Origin: JAFDXJ01 sp038257845
GTDB lineage: Bacteria; Bacteroidota; Bacteroidia; Chitinophagales; Chitinophagaceae
Length of the DNA stretch: 40,308 bases
Direction of reading: 5' to 3'
NCBI GenBank assembly: GCA_038257845.1
Contig: JBBSQL010000025.1
Coordinates: 1-40,308, forward strand
Numbering within the stretch: the first letter of the stretch is position 1; each line of letters opens with the position of its first letter. The translations under genes were made by a program, and so were the position numbers. The notes beneath the pieces are model-generated. The model saw only the letters and a list, made by a program, of their open reading frames with translations, had not been told where the DNA came from and did not search any database. Below, piece after piece: positions 6,291-15,043 of the stretch.

Positions 6291-8303
6291 TTACCAGATA
6301 TGAATCCGGTCCTTGTCCGCCAGGTACATTTTATCACCAGGCTGCACATTAAATGCATCATAAAAGTGAGGGTTATTCATCAAAGGCCCATTCACGCGCC
6401 ACATGGGTGGCGAATGCGGATTATTATTGATCCACAAACGCAGGAATTCATCTTTCATTTTTACCCGCCAAATTCGGGCAACCGAAAAGAAGAATCGCTG
6501 ATCAGGTGTGTAGCCACCGATCTTCGCTGTATCTTGTCCTTCCTTTGTCAGTTTAAAAGCATCGTAAGCAATGGACACACCACCTACATCTGCCGTGTTT
6601 TCTCCTAGTGTCATCGCGCCTTTTACATGCATCGTATCCAGCACGGTGAAAGTATTATAGAGATTCACAACCTGCTGCGTCTTCGCTTTGAATTTATCAT
6701 AATCATCTTTCGTCCACCAATTTTGCACGTTCCCAAATTTATCAAACTGTGCGCCCTGGTCATCAAATGCATGTGTCATTTCGTGGCCGATGACCATGCC
6801 AATGCCTCCATAATTTAATGCATCATCTGCATTGTCATCGAAATACGGCGGTTGCAAAATACCCGCGGGGAAAACAATTTCATTGGCGGAAGGATTATAA
6901 TATGCAGTGACGGTTGACGGTGTAGTAAACCATTCACTTCTATCAACCGGCTTATTCAATTTCGCCAGTTGATATTGATAATTATTGGCAGCAGTGGAAA
7001 CCAGGTTTTCAAAATATTTTCCTTTTTCAATATGTACATTACTATAATCTCTCCACTTATCAGGGTAACCGATTTTCTTTGTGATGGCAAAAAGTTTTTC
7101 TTTGGCTTTTACTTTCGTGCTATCACTCATCCAATCAAGTTTTTCTATTCTTACTGCAAATGCTTTTTGCAAATTGTTCACCAGGTCAAGCATGCGTTTT
7201 TTTGCATCTTCCGTAAAATATTTTTTTACATATATTTCTCCAAGCCCTTCACCCAATGATCCATCAACTGCACTGGCCATTTTTTCACCACGGGTTTTTT
7301 GAACGGCTTGTCCCGAGATGACTTTATTAAAGTCAAAAGCCGCATCTGCAAAGGGTTTGCTGAGTGCATCAGAATAATTATTCAAGGTATATGCTTTGAG
7401 ATAAACTTTCCATTCACTGATCGGAATCGTTTTTAAAACTGCATTTAATTTATCATAATAAGCCAGTTGCGCTACATCCAATGAATCTGTTTTTGCACCC
7501 GACTCAATCAACACATTTGCCCATCCAATATTGGGTTGGCGCTTTATAAGTTCGGACACAGCCATCATATTAAAATTTGCATTCACATCCCGCAGTTCAA
7601 TATTTGTTTTATGTGAAGCGGCAAGTTGTTTGTCAATGTTATAAACGATTGCAGCATTTTTATTTGCATTCAATGAATCAGTTCCTGTAAGTGTAAATAA
7701 TGTTGCAATAAAATTCCTGTATGCCTCCTGGATACCCACGCTAGAAGGGTCTGTTTTGAAATAATAATCCCTTTCCGGCAATCCAATTCCTGTTTGATAA
7801 ATATGTGCAATATTCAGGTTGCTATTTTTATTGCTTGGGCCCACGCCGAAAGCCAAAATAGACATGTTCCTATTTTTTGCTTCGCTGGTTACAAATTGTA
7901 TGAGCGAAGCGATATCACGAATGCTTTCAATGCTGGCCAGTATAGGTTTTACGGGATCGTAACCACGATTGTTTATCGTAGCTGTATCCATTCCTGACGC
8001 ATAAAAATCGCCGATCTTTTGTGCAATTGATCCATCGACATTATTGGCTTTTGACACGCTATCGAGTATTCCCTGCAAACGCAGTCGCTGCGGGTAATTC
8101 ATAAACATATACGCGCCGACACCAGCCTGCGAAGGAGGTATCTGTGCAGTATCATTCCATTTTTTATTTACATATAAAAAGAAATTATCACCAGGTTTGA
8201 TGGATGAATCTATTCCATTGATTTCTATAAAAGAATTCGTTGGCGGATTGCTACACGCAGCCAGGGATAGTATGCCTGCAAAAAGAATGATTGATTTTTT
8301 CAT
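6291..8303 (-). CDS. pepO: M13 family zinc metallopeptidase (PepO/neprilysin-like), lipoprotein
   Basis: The product is 670 residues from the ATG at 8303. That start is chosen because it opens a lipoprotein signal peptide (MKKSIILFAGILSLAAC), while a longer frame reads through the promoter region. A TACATTTG -7 box lies at 8336-8343 on the minus strand. The peptidase acts on small peptides in the cell envelope. Zinc site: GHEMTH with H507, E508 and H511, plus E568NTAD572. The M13 N-terminal domain has DNFFLYVNKKW near residue 40, and the C-terminus has RVNGPLMNNPHFYDAF. All catalytic residues are present and the length is typical. Confidence 0.95.
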   Translation of the reverse strand: MKKSIILFAGILSLAACSNPPTNSFIEINGIDSSIKPGDNFFLYVNKKWNDTAQIPPSQAGVGAYMFMNYPQRLRLQGILDSVSKANNVDGSIAQKIGDFYASGMDTATINNRGYDPVKPILASIESIRDIASLIQFVTSEAKNRNMSILAFGVGPSNKNSNLNIAHIYQTGIGLPERDYYFKTDPSSVGIQEAYRNFIATLFTLTGTDSLNANKNAAIVYNIDKQLAASHKTNIELRDVNANFNMMAVSELIKRQPNIGWANVLIESGAKTDSLDVAQLAYYDKLNAVLKTIPISEWKVYLKAYTLNNYSDALSKPFADAAFDFNKVISGQAVQKTRGEKMASAVDGSLGEGLGEIYVKKYFTEDAKKRMLDLVNNLQKAFAVRIEKLDWMSDSTKVKAKEKLFAITKKIGYPDKWRDYSNVHIEKGKYFENLVSTAANNYQYQLAKLNKPVDRSEWFTTPSTVTAYYNPSANEIVFPAGILQPPYFDDNADDALNYGGIGMVIGHEMTHAFDDQGAQFDKFGNVQNWWTKDDYDKFKAKTQQVVNLYNTFTVLDTMHVKGAMTLGENTADVGGVSIAYDAFKLTKEGQDTAKIGGYTPDQRFFFSVARIWRVKMKDEFLRLWINNNPHSPPMWRVNGPLMNNPHFYDAFNVQPGDKMYLADKDRIHIW

Positions 8304-8403
8304 AAACAGTTTTTTTTGATTAGAAATGAGCGTTTCAAATGTACATGTATTTTTTTTGAAACTTAATTGAAGTTGTATGTACGGTTTTAGATTGATTTGA
8401 AAC

Positions 8404-8655
8404 GTGTTGGCGGGGACGCCAATACAGACTCTAATTATTTTTATCAATTGCCATTGCATTTATGCAGTGGCTAAATAATAAAGCAAATCCGTTTCAGCTC
8501 AATGGAAAAAATGAGGCTTATTTTTTTAAGTGTTGGCTGGGATGCCAACACAGGCTCGAATTATTCTCATCAATTGCCACTGCTTTTAAGCAGTGGCTAA
8601 ATAATAATAGAGTAAATGGACTTTAGTCCAAATGAAAAAATGAGACTTTGTTTTT
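8404..8655. repeat. Two tandem copies of a 126-bp hairpin-rich repeat
   Basis: Copy 1 spans 8404-8529 and copy 2 spans 8530-8655, with exactly 126-bp offset between matching features. Each copy has a stem starting TGTTGGC...GCCAA, a second stem (8450-8471: GCCATTGC/GCAGTGGC; 8576-8597: GCCACTGC/GCAGTGGC), the conserved TAAATAATAA flank, and a third segment that in copy 2 forms TGGACTTTAGTCCA (8617-8630). Differences between the copies within the first two stems preserve pairing through G-U wobbles. A divergent inverted-orientation relative lies at 39977-40050. Together with nearby bases this fills the gap between the M13 peptidase and beta-helix genes. No gene is evident here. Confidence 0.8.
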
Positions 8656-8664
8656 TATAAGCTT

Positions 8665-10842
8665 CTATTTTCTATCTATCGTAAAATACAGCATCCCATA
8701 ATCCCCATACTGCGCCTGTATGATTTTAATCGAATGTTTTCCTTCAAGTGCAAAATGAAAATCATGATGATAATCAGCATCATAAATAATCTTCGACGAA
8801 TCCCATGCATCCAGCACCATTTTGTTATCAATATATACACGTACCAAATCACCGGCACTCACACCAAAAGTATAGTTCCCTTTAGGAAAAAAAGCTTCGC
8901 CTTCTGCAACCAATGCCATGGAAGATTTGGGTTGCATTTTTCCAAAATGATTCTCCAGGTTTTTAAAAATGCTGTCTTTCACCGGTGCAGAATTTTTTAT
9001 CATTGCATAAAAAGCATTTTCCTTTTTAATTGGATCTTTGGATGAATCGAATGTAAATAATTGCACATGCCAGTCAATCGGGATGCTCATTTTTTTATAA
9101 GAAAAAACATATGGTGTACCTGCAGCATACTTTTCGCCAAATGGAGAAGTAACCGCACCGCCAGTGTATTTCAGCTCAATGGAAATTTCATCGCCATCGG
9201 TCTTCTTTACATCAAGTGTTCCCGGTACAGTTCCGCTTTTTGCCGAAAAGTTTTCAATACCTGTTGAGGAATTGATAGCCCATTTTCCCGGTGGTCCGTA
9301 AATTTCAAAATGCATATTGCCGAAACTATCTTTTTTGGTTAACCATAAAATGGGCGACTGAAAATCGTACGGCCCCCACTCTGCCATCATCATATATTTT
9401 TTGCCCTCCAAATGATCCGCCGGCAACATTGCATTCCTGGCATCCGGTAATTTTTGAGGCGCTGTTTTTTCAAGCAATAAAGTATCCGGGATGAAATTTA
9501 TTTTTTCTCCATTGCCGCGGATAAAAATATTTTTCACTGTTGAATCAAGCCGCGTATTTTCATTGGCATGTAAAATTTTATTCCCTGTGATGCGGATAGA
9601 TTCACTATGGCTGATATCAAAGACAGTTTGCATAGAATCAAAGAAATTATTTTTGATCCCATACTTCAAACTGCGCACATCACGCAGTTCATCATATTTC
9701 CCTTCCATTTTCCTGCCGGGCGTTGCCCACAACCGGATGGCCGTTTTGCCATTTTCAAAGAAGTTATTTTCTATATCATTTTCCTGTCCCTGTTCTATAC
9801 CAATACCCGTCGTGTTATTCTTAAAATGATTCGCAGCGATCAAACTATTATAACTATAACCACCCCACACACCATAGGTACAATCAAAAATTGTATTGCC
9901 AATAATTGTATTCCTGCTGAAAGTAACTTCCACGCCATTTGTGGGTGCATAGGAAAAATCATTTTGAAAAATTAAATTATCATTGCAACCGCCTGTTCCA
10001 CTGTCCATGGTGGTTTGCCCAGCCCAGAGAAAAAATCCATCACCACTATGCGTGGCAGAATTCCAGGCAAAAATATTTTCATTGCTTTGTTCATATACAA
10101 GTATCGCGGCAGCGTCCTGTCCCCGGTAATATACACCATCACTCACGCCACGGATATTCCAGTCGAGTTGATTATTCATCACACGGTTATTTGAACTTTT
10201 GTATAAACCAATGCCAATGCCGGAATTAAAAGAAAAATTATTATTATAGATCAATGCTGCATTGCAATTGGTCATCATTAAACCACACTGCCCGTTTTGT
10301 ACAATATTATTTTTAATGAAAGCCGAATCACAATTTCTCAAATACATTCCCGCACCAAACCGCATCCATTCATCCTGCTCATTGTGGTGATAACTTTGCC
10401 AGTCGCTCAGGTCTTCCCGATCACGGTTACTGTTTAAATGCTGCCGGAAATTATAACTGAAATCACAATTTTCAATACGCAGGTTTTGAACATTTTTTGC
10501 AAAGAGGGCAATTTTATACCCTTTAATGACCGCGTTTTTTATGGTTATATTTCTACTGTCTGAAATCCTCAAAGCTATACCTGTAAAGACATCCGGGCTA
10601 TATTTATTTTTACTTCCATCGAGTACAGTTCCATTAAAATCAATCACCAGGTTATTTCCGCTTATCTCAATAATCGCATTTTTCAAAGAATCATTTCCTG
10701 GTAAATCATACATTTTTTTTTGAATAATAGCAGATTGACTGATGTGCATATTTTTTTGGAGTGTTACCTGCTTTTGTGCATTTGTTTTTATACCCATAAA
10801 AAACATCAGCGATAAAGCGATGAAAAAATATGTCCATTTCAT
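8665..10842 (-). CDS. Secreted right-handed parallel beta-helix protein with C-terminal PA14-like domain
   Basis: The product is 725 residues. A signal peptide covers 1-22 (MKWTYFFIALSLMFFMGIKTNA). From about 55 to 430 there are many NosD/CASH-type coils of 20-25 residues with Asn ladders (SRNITIKNAVIKGY, NVQNLRIENCDFSYN, CNAALIYNNNFSFNSGIGIGL, NDIENNFFENGKTAIRL). The last ~110 residues (PKGNYTFGVSAGDLVRVYIDN, then MVLDAW, then LEGKHSIKI) resemble a PA14 carbohydrate-binding fold. It is probably a surface or periplasmic polysaccharide-binding or polysaccharide-cleaving protein. No lyase catalytic residues could be assigned. It is divergent from the M28 peptidase gene. Confidence 0.82.
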   Translation of the reverse strand: MKWTYFFIALSLMFFMGIKTNAQKQVTLQKNMHISQSAIIQKKMYDLPGNDSLKNAIIEISGNNLVIDFNGTVLDGSKNKYSPDVFTGIALRISDSRNITIKNAVIKGYKIALFAKNVQNLRIENCDFSYNFRQHLNSNRDREDLSDWQSYHHNEQDEWMRFGAGMYLRNCDSAFIKNNIVQNGQCGLMMTNCNAALIYNNNFSFNSGIGIGLYKSSNNRVMNNQLDWNIRGVSDGVYYRGQDAAAILVYEQSNENIFAWNSATHSGDGFFLWAGQTTMDSGTGGCNDNLIFQNDFSYAPTNGVEVTFSRNTIIGNTIFDCTYGVWGGYSYNSLIAANHFKNNTTGIGIEQGQENDIENNFFENGKTAIRLWATPGRKMEGKYDELRDVRSLKYGIKNNFFDSMQTVFDISHSESIRITGNKILHANENTRLDSTVKNIFIRGNGEKINFIPDTLLLEKTAPQKLPDARNAMLPADHLEGKKYMMMAEWGPYDFQSPILWLTKKDSFGNMHFEIYGPPGKWAINSSTGIENFSAKSGTVPGTLDVKKTDGDEISIELKYTGGAVTSPFGEKYAAGTPYVFSYKKMSIPIDWHVQLFTFDSSKDPIKKENAFYAMIKNSAPVKDSIFKNLENHFGKMQPKSSMALVAEGEAFFPKGNYTFGVSAGDLVRVYIDNKMVLDAWDSSKIIYDADYHHDFHFALEGKHSIKIIQAQYGDYGMLYFTIDRK

Positions 10843-10907
10843 TTCACAAGAAGTTTGATGAATTGATTAAAATTATAAATTTTAAATTTGAAGTTCAATT
10901 TATTGTT

Positions 10908-12254
10908 ATGAAAAAGACATTGCTTCTTCTTACCGTGGTATTTTTTCAACAAACTTATGCCCAAACCATTATTCAGCGCGACCCGGAAATTGCAGAAATG
11001 GTTGCCGGTGTTTCGGCAGATTCTTTACATGCATACATTCAACAACTCGTAAATTTTGGTACGCGTAATACTTTAAGCACACAAACAGATCCGAAGCGCG
11101 GCATTGGCGCTGCAAGAAACTGGGTATTAAAAAAATTCAATGAATTTGGCAAAGCATCGCAAGGCAGGTTGCATGCATACATTGATACGGTTACAATTAT
11201 GCCTGATGGAAAAAGAGTGAACGTACCGGTACTTTTGGGAAATGTAGTTGCCGTTTTAAAAGGTACTGACACATCGGATAAAAGGATTTTTATAATCAGC
11301 GGGCATTTGGATAATATGCGCTCGGATGTAATGGACGGAACGGGCGACGCACCCGGCGCAGATGATGATGCCAGCGGTGTTTCAGCGGTTTTAGAATGTG
11401 CCAGAAATATGAGTGTGCATGCATTTCCTGCCACCATTATTTTTGTTGCAGTAAGTGGTGAAGAACAGGGATTACTTGGCTCCACTTTCATGGCGGATAA
11501 AGCCAAAAAAGAGAACTGGCAAATTGAAGCTGTATTGAATAATGATATCATGGGCAGCATCAACAGCAATGAAACGAATATTACCAACAACACGCAAGTG
11601 CGCGTATTCAGTGAAGGCATTCCGTCTTATGAAACGGAAAAAAATATTCGTTTCATTAAATATATGGGTCTTGAAAATGACAGTAAGTCCAGGCAACTTG
11701 CGCGCTATGTAAAAGAAGCCGGGGAACGTTATGTAGATAATTTAAATGTAGTAATGGTCTATCGTGCTGATCGTTTTTTGCGCGGCGGTGATCATTTGCC
11801 TTATTTGAAAAATGGTTTTGCTGCAGTGCGCATCACAGAAATGAATGAAAATTTTACGCACCAGCACCAGGATGTTCGCATCGAAAACGGCATTCAATAT
11901 GGCGACCTGATCAACAATATTGATTTTGAATATTTGCGAAAAAATACAGCCATGAATTTATCAGTCCTCGCCAATCTGGCTAAAGCGCCTTCCGTGCCGC
12001 AGGAGGTGACAATGGAAATTAAAAATTTATCAAACAGCACACTACTTTCCTGGAAGGCGCCACAGGACGGTATTACAACGGGTTATTATGTACTGCTACG
12101 GGAAACGACCAGCGCTGTGTGGCAAAAGAAATTTTATACAAAAAATACTACCATGACATTGCCCTATTCAAAAGATAATTATTTTTTTGGCGTGCAATCC
12201 GTGAGTGAAAGTGGGAATGAATGTTTGCCGGTGATTCCTGTGCCTGGAAAATAA
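10908..12254 (+). CDS. M28 family metallopeptidase with C-terminal fibronectin III-like domain
   Basis: The product is 448 residues from the ATG at 10908, which opens a signal peptide (MKKTLLLLTVVFFQQTYAQ). An upstream in-frame start would overlap the divergent beta-helix gene. TAAATTTG at 10883-10890 fits a -7 box. Co-catalytic zinc ligands of the aminopeptidase family are visible: SGHLDN (H133, with D135), PGADDDASG (D152), SGEEQGLLGS (E185/E186), NNDIMG (D213), and a late His in the NENFTHQHQDV region. Residues about 360-448 form a fibronectin III-like beta domain (LSWKAPQDGITTGYYVLLR). It is exported, with a probable role in peptide scavenging. Confidence 0.93.
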   Translation: MKKTLLLLTVVFFQQTYAQTIIQRDPEIAEMVAGVSADSLHAYIQQLVNFGTRNTLSTQTDPKRGIGAARNWVLKKFNEFGKASQGRLHAYIDTVTIMPDGKRVNVPVLLGNVVAVLKGTDTSDKRIFIISGHLDNMRSDVMDGTGDAPGADDDASGVSAVLECARNMSVHAFPATIIFVAVSGEEQGLLGSTFMADKAKKENWQIEAVLNNDIMGSINSNETNITNNTQVRVFSEGIPSYETEKNIRFIKYMGLENDSKSRQLARYVKEAGERYVDNLNVVMVYRADRFLRGGDHLPYLKNGFAAVRITEMNENFTHQHQDVRIENGIQYGDLINNIDFEYLRKNTAMNLSVLANLAKAPSVPQEVTMEIKNLSNSTLLSWKAPQDGITTGYYVLLRETTSAVWQKKFYTKNTTMTLPYSKDNYFFGVQSVSESGNECLPVIPVPGK

Positions 12255-12259
12255 AATAG

Positions 12260-12290
12260 AAGTAACTATAAAAAATAAAACCTGTTACTT
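12260..12290. terminator. Possible bidirectional terminator
   Basis: AAGTAAC (12260-12266) and GTTACTT (12284-12290) form a 7-bp stem with an A-rich loop in the gap between two convergent genes. The stem is weak and the T-run is poor, so the call is tentative. Confidence 0.25.
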
Positions 12291-12336
12291 TAAAAGTATT
12301 GATCTGCGTTTTTTGATTGAAACTTGCAAAATGCTT

Positions 12337-12993
12337 CTATATTTTCTCTACCAGCAACCGTTCTGCAACAATGTTGCTAATTGTTTCTGTGTGCGATTTT
12401 GGGTAAGATATTGTTATTGATTTATCAAAAGGCTCTATGGATTTAATTTTTATTTTAATGCCCAAATGCATTTGACGGTTGCTCAAAAATTTCAAAAAAT
12501 CCGAAGAGCTATGAATAACCGCAGACAGCTTTACGGTGTCACCAGACTGGCAATCACTTAGCTTTTTGTATTCTTTAAAAATAATTTTACCATGCTTATC
12601 CGGGATGGGTGAACCATGCGGGTCAATCTTGGGATAGTCAAGTAACTCATCCATTTTTTCAAAAAATACAATTGATTGAATGTGTTCAATTTGTTCGGCA
12701 ATATCGTGCACATCTTCCCAGCCGAGTTTCATTTTATCTACCAGGAACATTTCCGTGAGACGATGTTTGCGAATAATCAGGCCGGCTTCTTTTTTGCCTT
12801 TTTCTGTTAAGCGGAGCGGTTTATAACTTTCATAATGCACCAGTTTTTTGTCTGCCAGCTTTTTCATCATGCTGTTGACAGTTGGCATTTTAATGTTCAG
12901 TGTTTTACTGAGATCATTTACACTCACTTCTCCCTTCTCATCTGCAATATTGAACATTGCCTTCAGGTAATTTTCTTCTGTGAGGGAAATCAT
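12337..12993 (-). CDS. DtxR/MntR-family metal-dependent transcriptional regulator
   Basis: The product is 218 residues. A winged helix covers residues 1-65 (VSVNDLSKTLNIKMPTVNSMMKKLADKKLV), followed by the dimerisation and metal-binding helices (IRKHRLTEMFLVDKM, then HDIAEQIEHIQS, about 72-106). The C-terminal SH3-like FeoA domain spans about 145-218. It is predicted to sense Mn(II) or Fe(II) and repress uptake genes. It is divergent from an Nramp transporter, and a 16-bp palindrome lies between them (13042-13057). A TACTTTTG -7 box on the minus strand (13007-13014) would serve this gene. The metal identity is inferred from the neighbour. Confidence 0.92.
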   Translation of the reverse strand: MISLTEENYLKAMFNIADEKGEVSVNDLSKTLNIKMPTVNSMMKKLADKKLVHYESYKPLRLTEKGKKEAGLIIRKHRLTEMFLVDKMKLGWEDVHDIAEQIEHIQSIVFFEKMDELLDYPKIDPHGSPIPDKHGKIIFKEYKKLSDCQSGDTVKLSAVIHSSSDFLKFLSNRQMHLGIKIKIKSIEPFDKSITISYPKSHTETISNIVAERLLVEKI

Positions 12994-13038
12994 GCGGCAA
13001 AAATAACAAAAGTATTTTAGCCAAAAAGCAGGAATATA

Positions 13039-13069
13039 TTTGTTAGATCAATCTAACTTTGTAATTTTG
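13039..13069 (+). promoter_or_regulatory. Nramp promoter with DtxR-type operator in the spacer
   Basis: TTTG at 13039-13042, a 19-bp spacer and TAATTTTG at 13062-13069 match the Bacteroidota sigma-A consensus (TTTG-N19-TAnnTTTG) exactly. GTTAGATCAATCTAAC at 13042-13057, two perfect 7-bp arms with a 2-bp centre, occupies the spacer. A repressor bound there would block RNA polymerase. The site sits between the dtxR-like gene and the Nramp gene, so metal-dependent repression of the transporter is the natural reading. It could also affect the dtxR-like gene. Confidence 0.8.
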
Positions 13070-13092
13070 TCTTTCATATATATAAATTAGGC

Positions 13093-13299
13093 ATGCATTT
13101 TTTCTACGGGTATTTTGAATTTTCTATGCGGCATTGGATGACAATGAAGCGATCCTGCAAATTCAATATCCCGGCATTATTTATTCCAGCATTATTTTTT
13201 TTAAATACCAAACCTGCCCTGGCACAGGATACTGGAGCAATTCCAAAAAGAACTTGCAGATGTATAATTTATTTCACCAGTTTAACATTCAGGTTATAA
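13093..13299 (+). CDS. Small ORF with signal-peptide-like N-terminus, possibly a gene remnant
   Basis: The frame encodes 68 residues. From the internal ATG at 13147 it reads as an export signal (MKRSCKFNIPALFIPALFFL, then NTKPALAQDTG) and then as Arg/Cys/Ile residues with no recognisable domain. The +1 frame over the same DNA reads ILEQFQKELADV before a stop, which looks more protein-like, so a frameshifted or truncated secreted protein is possible. It lies inside the transcript between the metal-regulated promoter and the Nramp start, 19 bp before it. It could be a real short peptide, a leader or debris. Confidence 0.3.
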   Translation: MHFFYGYFEFSMRHWMTMKRSCKFNIPALFIPALFFLNTKPALAQDTGAIPKRTCRCIIYFTSLTFRL

Positions 13300-13318
13300 T
13301 TTAAAGAATTCAATATAG

Positions 13319-14665
13319 ATGTCAGAAGGATCAGAAATCAAAGAATCAACAAAAAATGGCTGGCGCAGGGAACAGCATACCAAATCCTTACCTGAAGTGC
13401 ATTCTTCGATTCATGTGCCTGAGAATGCCGGTTTCTGGAGAACTTTATTTGCTTTCATTGGCCCCGGCCTCATGGTTGCCGTAGGTTATATGGATCCTGG
13501 CAACTGGGCTACCGACATTGCGGGAGGCGCGCAGTTTGGTTATACCTTGCTTTCTGTCATTCTTATTTCCAATTTCTTTGCGATGATATTGCAACATCTT
13601 GCGCTCAAGCTGGGTATTGTTACCGGCAGGGATTTGGCGCAGGCATGCCGCGATCATTACAGTCCTGTCGTAAGTTTTATTTTATGGGTTTTATGTGAAA
13701 TTGCCATCGCCGCCTGCGACATAGCAGAAGTGATCGGCTCGGCCATTGCATTAAATATTTTATTTCACATTCCACTTACCTGGGGTGTTTTAATCACAGC
13801 GGGTGATGTGCTGGTGATCTTATTTTTCCAGTATAAAGGCTTCAGGTACATTGAAAGCATTGTGGCAGGTTTAATATTGATAATTCTGGTTTGTTTTGGA
13901 TTTGAAATTATCAGTTCCAGGCCCGAAATATTTCCCATGCTAAGCGGTTTAATACCAACTACAGAAGTCGTAACAAACCCTGCTATGCTTTACATAGCGA
14001 TTGGTATATTAGGTGCTACAGTAATGCCGCATAATTTATATTTACACAGCAGCATCGTTCAAACAAGAAAGTACCCGCGCACAATTGAGGGGAAAAAAAT
14101 GGCTATAAAATTCGCGACTATTGACAGCAATGCATCGCTCTTAATTGCATTTTTTATAAATGCGGCGATACTCATTCTTGCAGCCTCTACATTTCATACA
14201 AGCGGCCACCAGGAAGTCGCAGATATAATGGATGCACATGCTTTATTAACGCCATTATTGGGAACCACTTTAGCAAGTACTGTATTTGCCATTGCGCTTT
14301 TGGCTTCCGGCCAGAACTCAACGCTGACGGGGACTTTGGCCGGGCAAATCGTGATGGAAGGGTTTTTAAATATTCGCCTGAAACCCTGGCTGCGCCGATT
14401 GATCACACGCTTGATTGCCATCATACCGGCGTATATTGTTACCTTGTTGTATGGCGAACATGGTACAACTTCATTATTGGTACTCAGCCAGGTCATACTT
14501 TCCATGCAACTAAGTTTTGCGGTGATACCATTGGTTTTATTTACCAACAGTAAAGCAAAAATGGGGCAGTTTGCCAACAAGCCTTTATTAAAAGTTGTTG
14601 TGGCATTTGTAAGCATCATCATCTTAGTGCTGAATCTTTATTTATTGATTGCAACTTTTATTTAA
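13319..14665 (+). CDS. mntH: Nramp-family Mn2+/Fe2+ transporter (MntH-like)
   Basis: The product is 448 residues with about 11 membrane helices and a 40-residue polar N-terminus. The Nramp metal site is complete: helix 1 has GYMDPGNWATD (D59 and N62) and helix 6 has GATVMPHN (A233 and M236, then H238). The Met ligand is the hallmark of transition-metal rather than Mg2+ Nramp relatives. It drives proton-coupled Mn2+ or Fe2+ uptake across the inner membrane. Expression probably starts at the promoter at 13039-13069 under the divergent DtxR-type repressor. The protein lacks the C-terminal UspA domain found in some related Nramp proteins. Confidence 0.94.
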   Translation: MSEGSEIKESTKNGWRREQHTKSLPEVHSSIHVPENAGFWRTLFAFIGPGLMVAVGYMDPGNWATDIAGGAQFGYTLLSVILISNFFAMILQHLALKLGIVTGRDLAQACRDHYSPVVSFILWVLCEIAIAACDIAEVIGSAIALNILFHIPLTWGVLITAGDVLVILFFQYKGFRYIESIVAGLILIILVCFGFEIISSRPEIFPMLSGLIPTTEVVTNPAMLYIAIGILGATVMPHNLYLHSSIVQTRKYPRTIEGKKMAIKFATIDSNASLLIAFFINAAILILAASTFHTSGHQEVADIMDAHALLTPLLGTTLASTVFAIALLASGQNSTLTGTLAGQIVMEGFLNIRLKPWLRRLITRLIAIIPAYIVTLLYGEHGTTSLLVLSQVILSMQLSFAVIPLVLFTNSKAKMGQFANKPLLKVVVAFVSIIILVLNLYLLIATFI

Positions 14666-14709
14666 AATTGACTGAGTCATCAACGATTCTCTTCCTTAAA
14701 ACTAAATTT

Positions 14710-14925
14710 TCAGTCTTTCAACTTCGTAAGTGCGGAACCTTTATGTGCTGCTATATGATCTGTTTTATCACTTTTAATTTCATATTGAGGTTCATCTTCT
14801 GATGCATGATGCGTATAACTTTTATAGATAAAATTTTTCTTATGCACTTTGATGATCTTTCCCGAAACATGGCCTGCCTCAGAATTCCACTTTACATGAT
14901 CGCCTATTTTAAATTCCTGGCTCAT
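14710..14925 (-). CDS. DUF2945 (hypervirulence-associated, Tudor-like) small protein
   Basis: The product is 71 residues. The opening FKIGDHVKWNSEAGHVSGKI and the closing YEIKSDKTDHIAAHKGSALTKL are the two conserved blocks of the DUF2945 family, a small SH3/Tudor-like beta barrel. The central YKSYTHHASEDEPQ stretch links them. The protein is cytoplasmic and its molecular function is unknown. It stands alone. Confidence 0.85.
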   Translation of the reverse strand: MSQEFKIGDHVKWNSEAGHVSGKIIKVHKKNFIYKSYTHHASEDEPQYEIKSDKTDHIAAHKGSALTKLKD

Positions 14926-15043
14926 AATTTATTGATTGAATATGTAAATAAAAATAAATCAATATCAATGCCGCGAAAGGTTTTGAAAAATAAATAAATT
15001 GAAAATTTTTTGGGGCAGGAAAAAAAACCATATTATGCGATCG

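Noticed and set aside
8404..8655. Possible CRISPR or rRNA/tRNA region because of strong stems
   Set aside because: There are only two copies, the stems vary, and no tRNA cloverleaf or conserved T-loop sequence is present.
13070..13318. Mn2+ riboswitch (yybP-ykoY type) in the Nramp leader
   Set aside because: The conserved junction sequences of that riboswitch are not visible and the leader carries an ORF.
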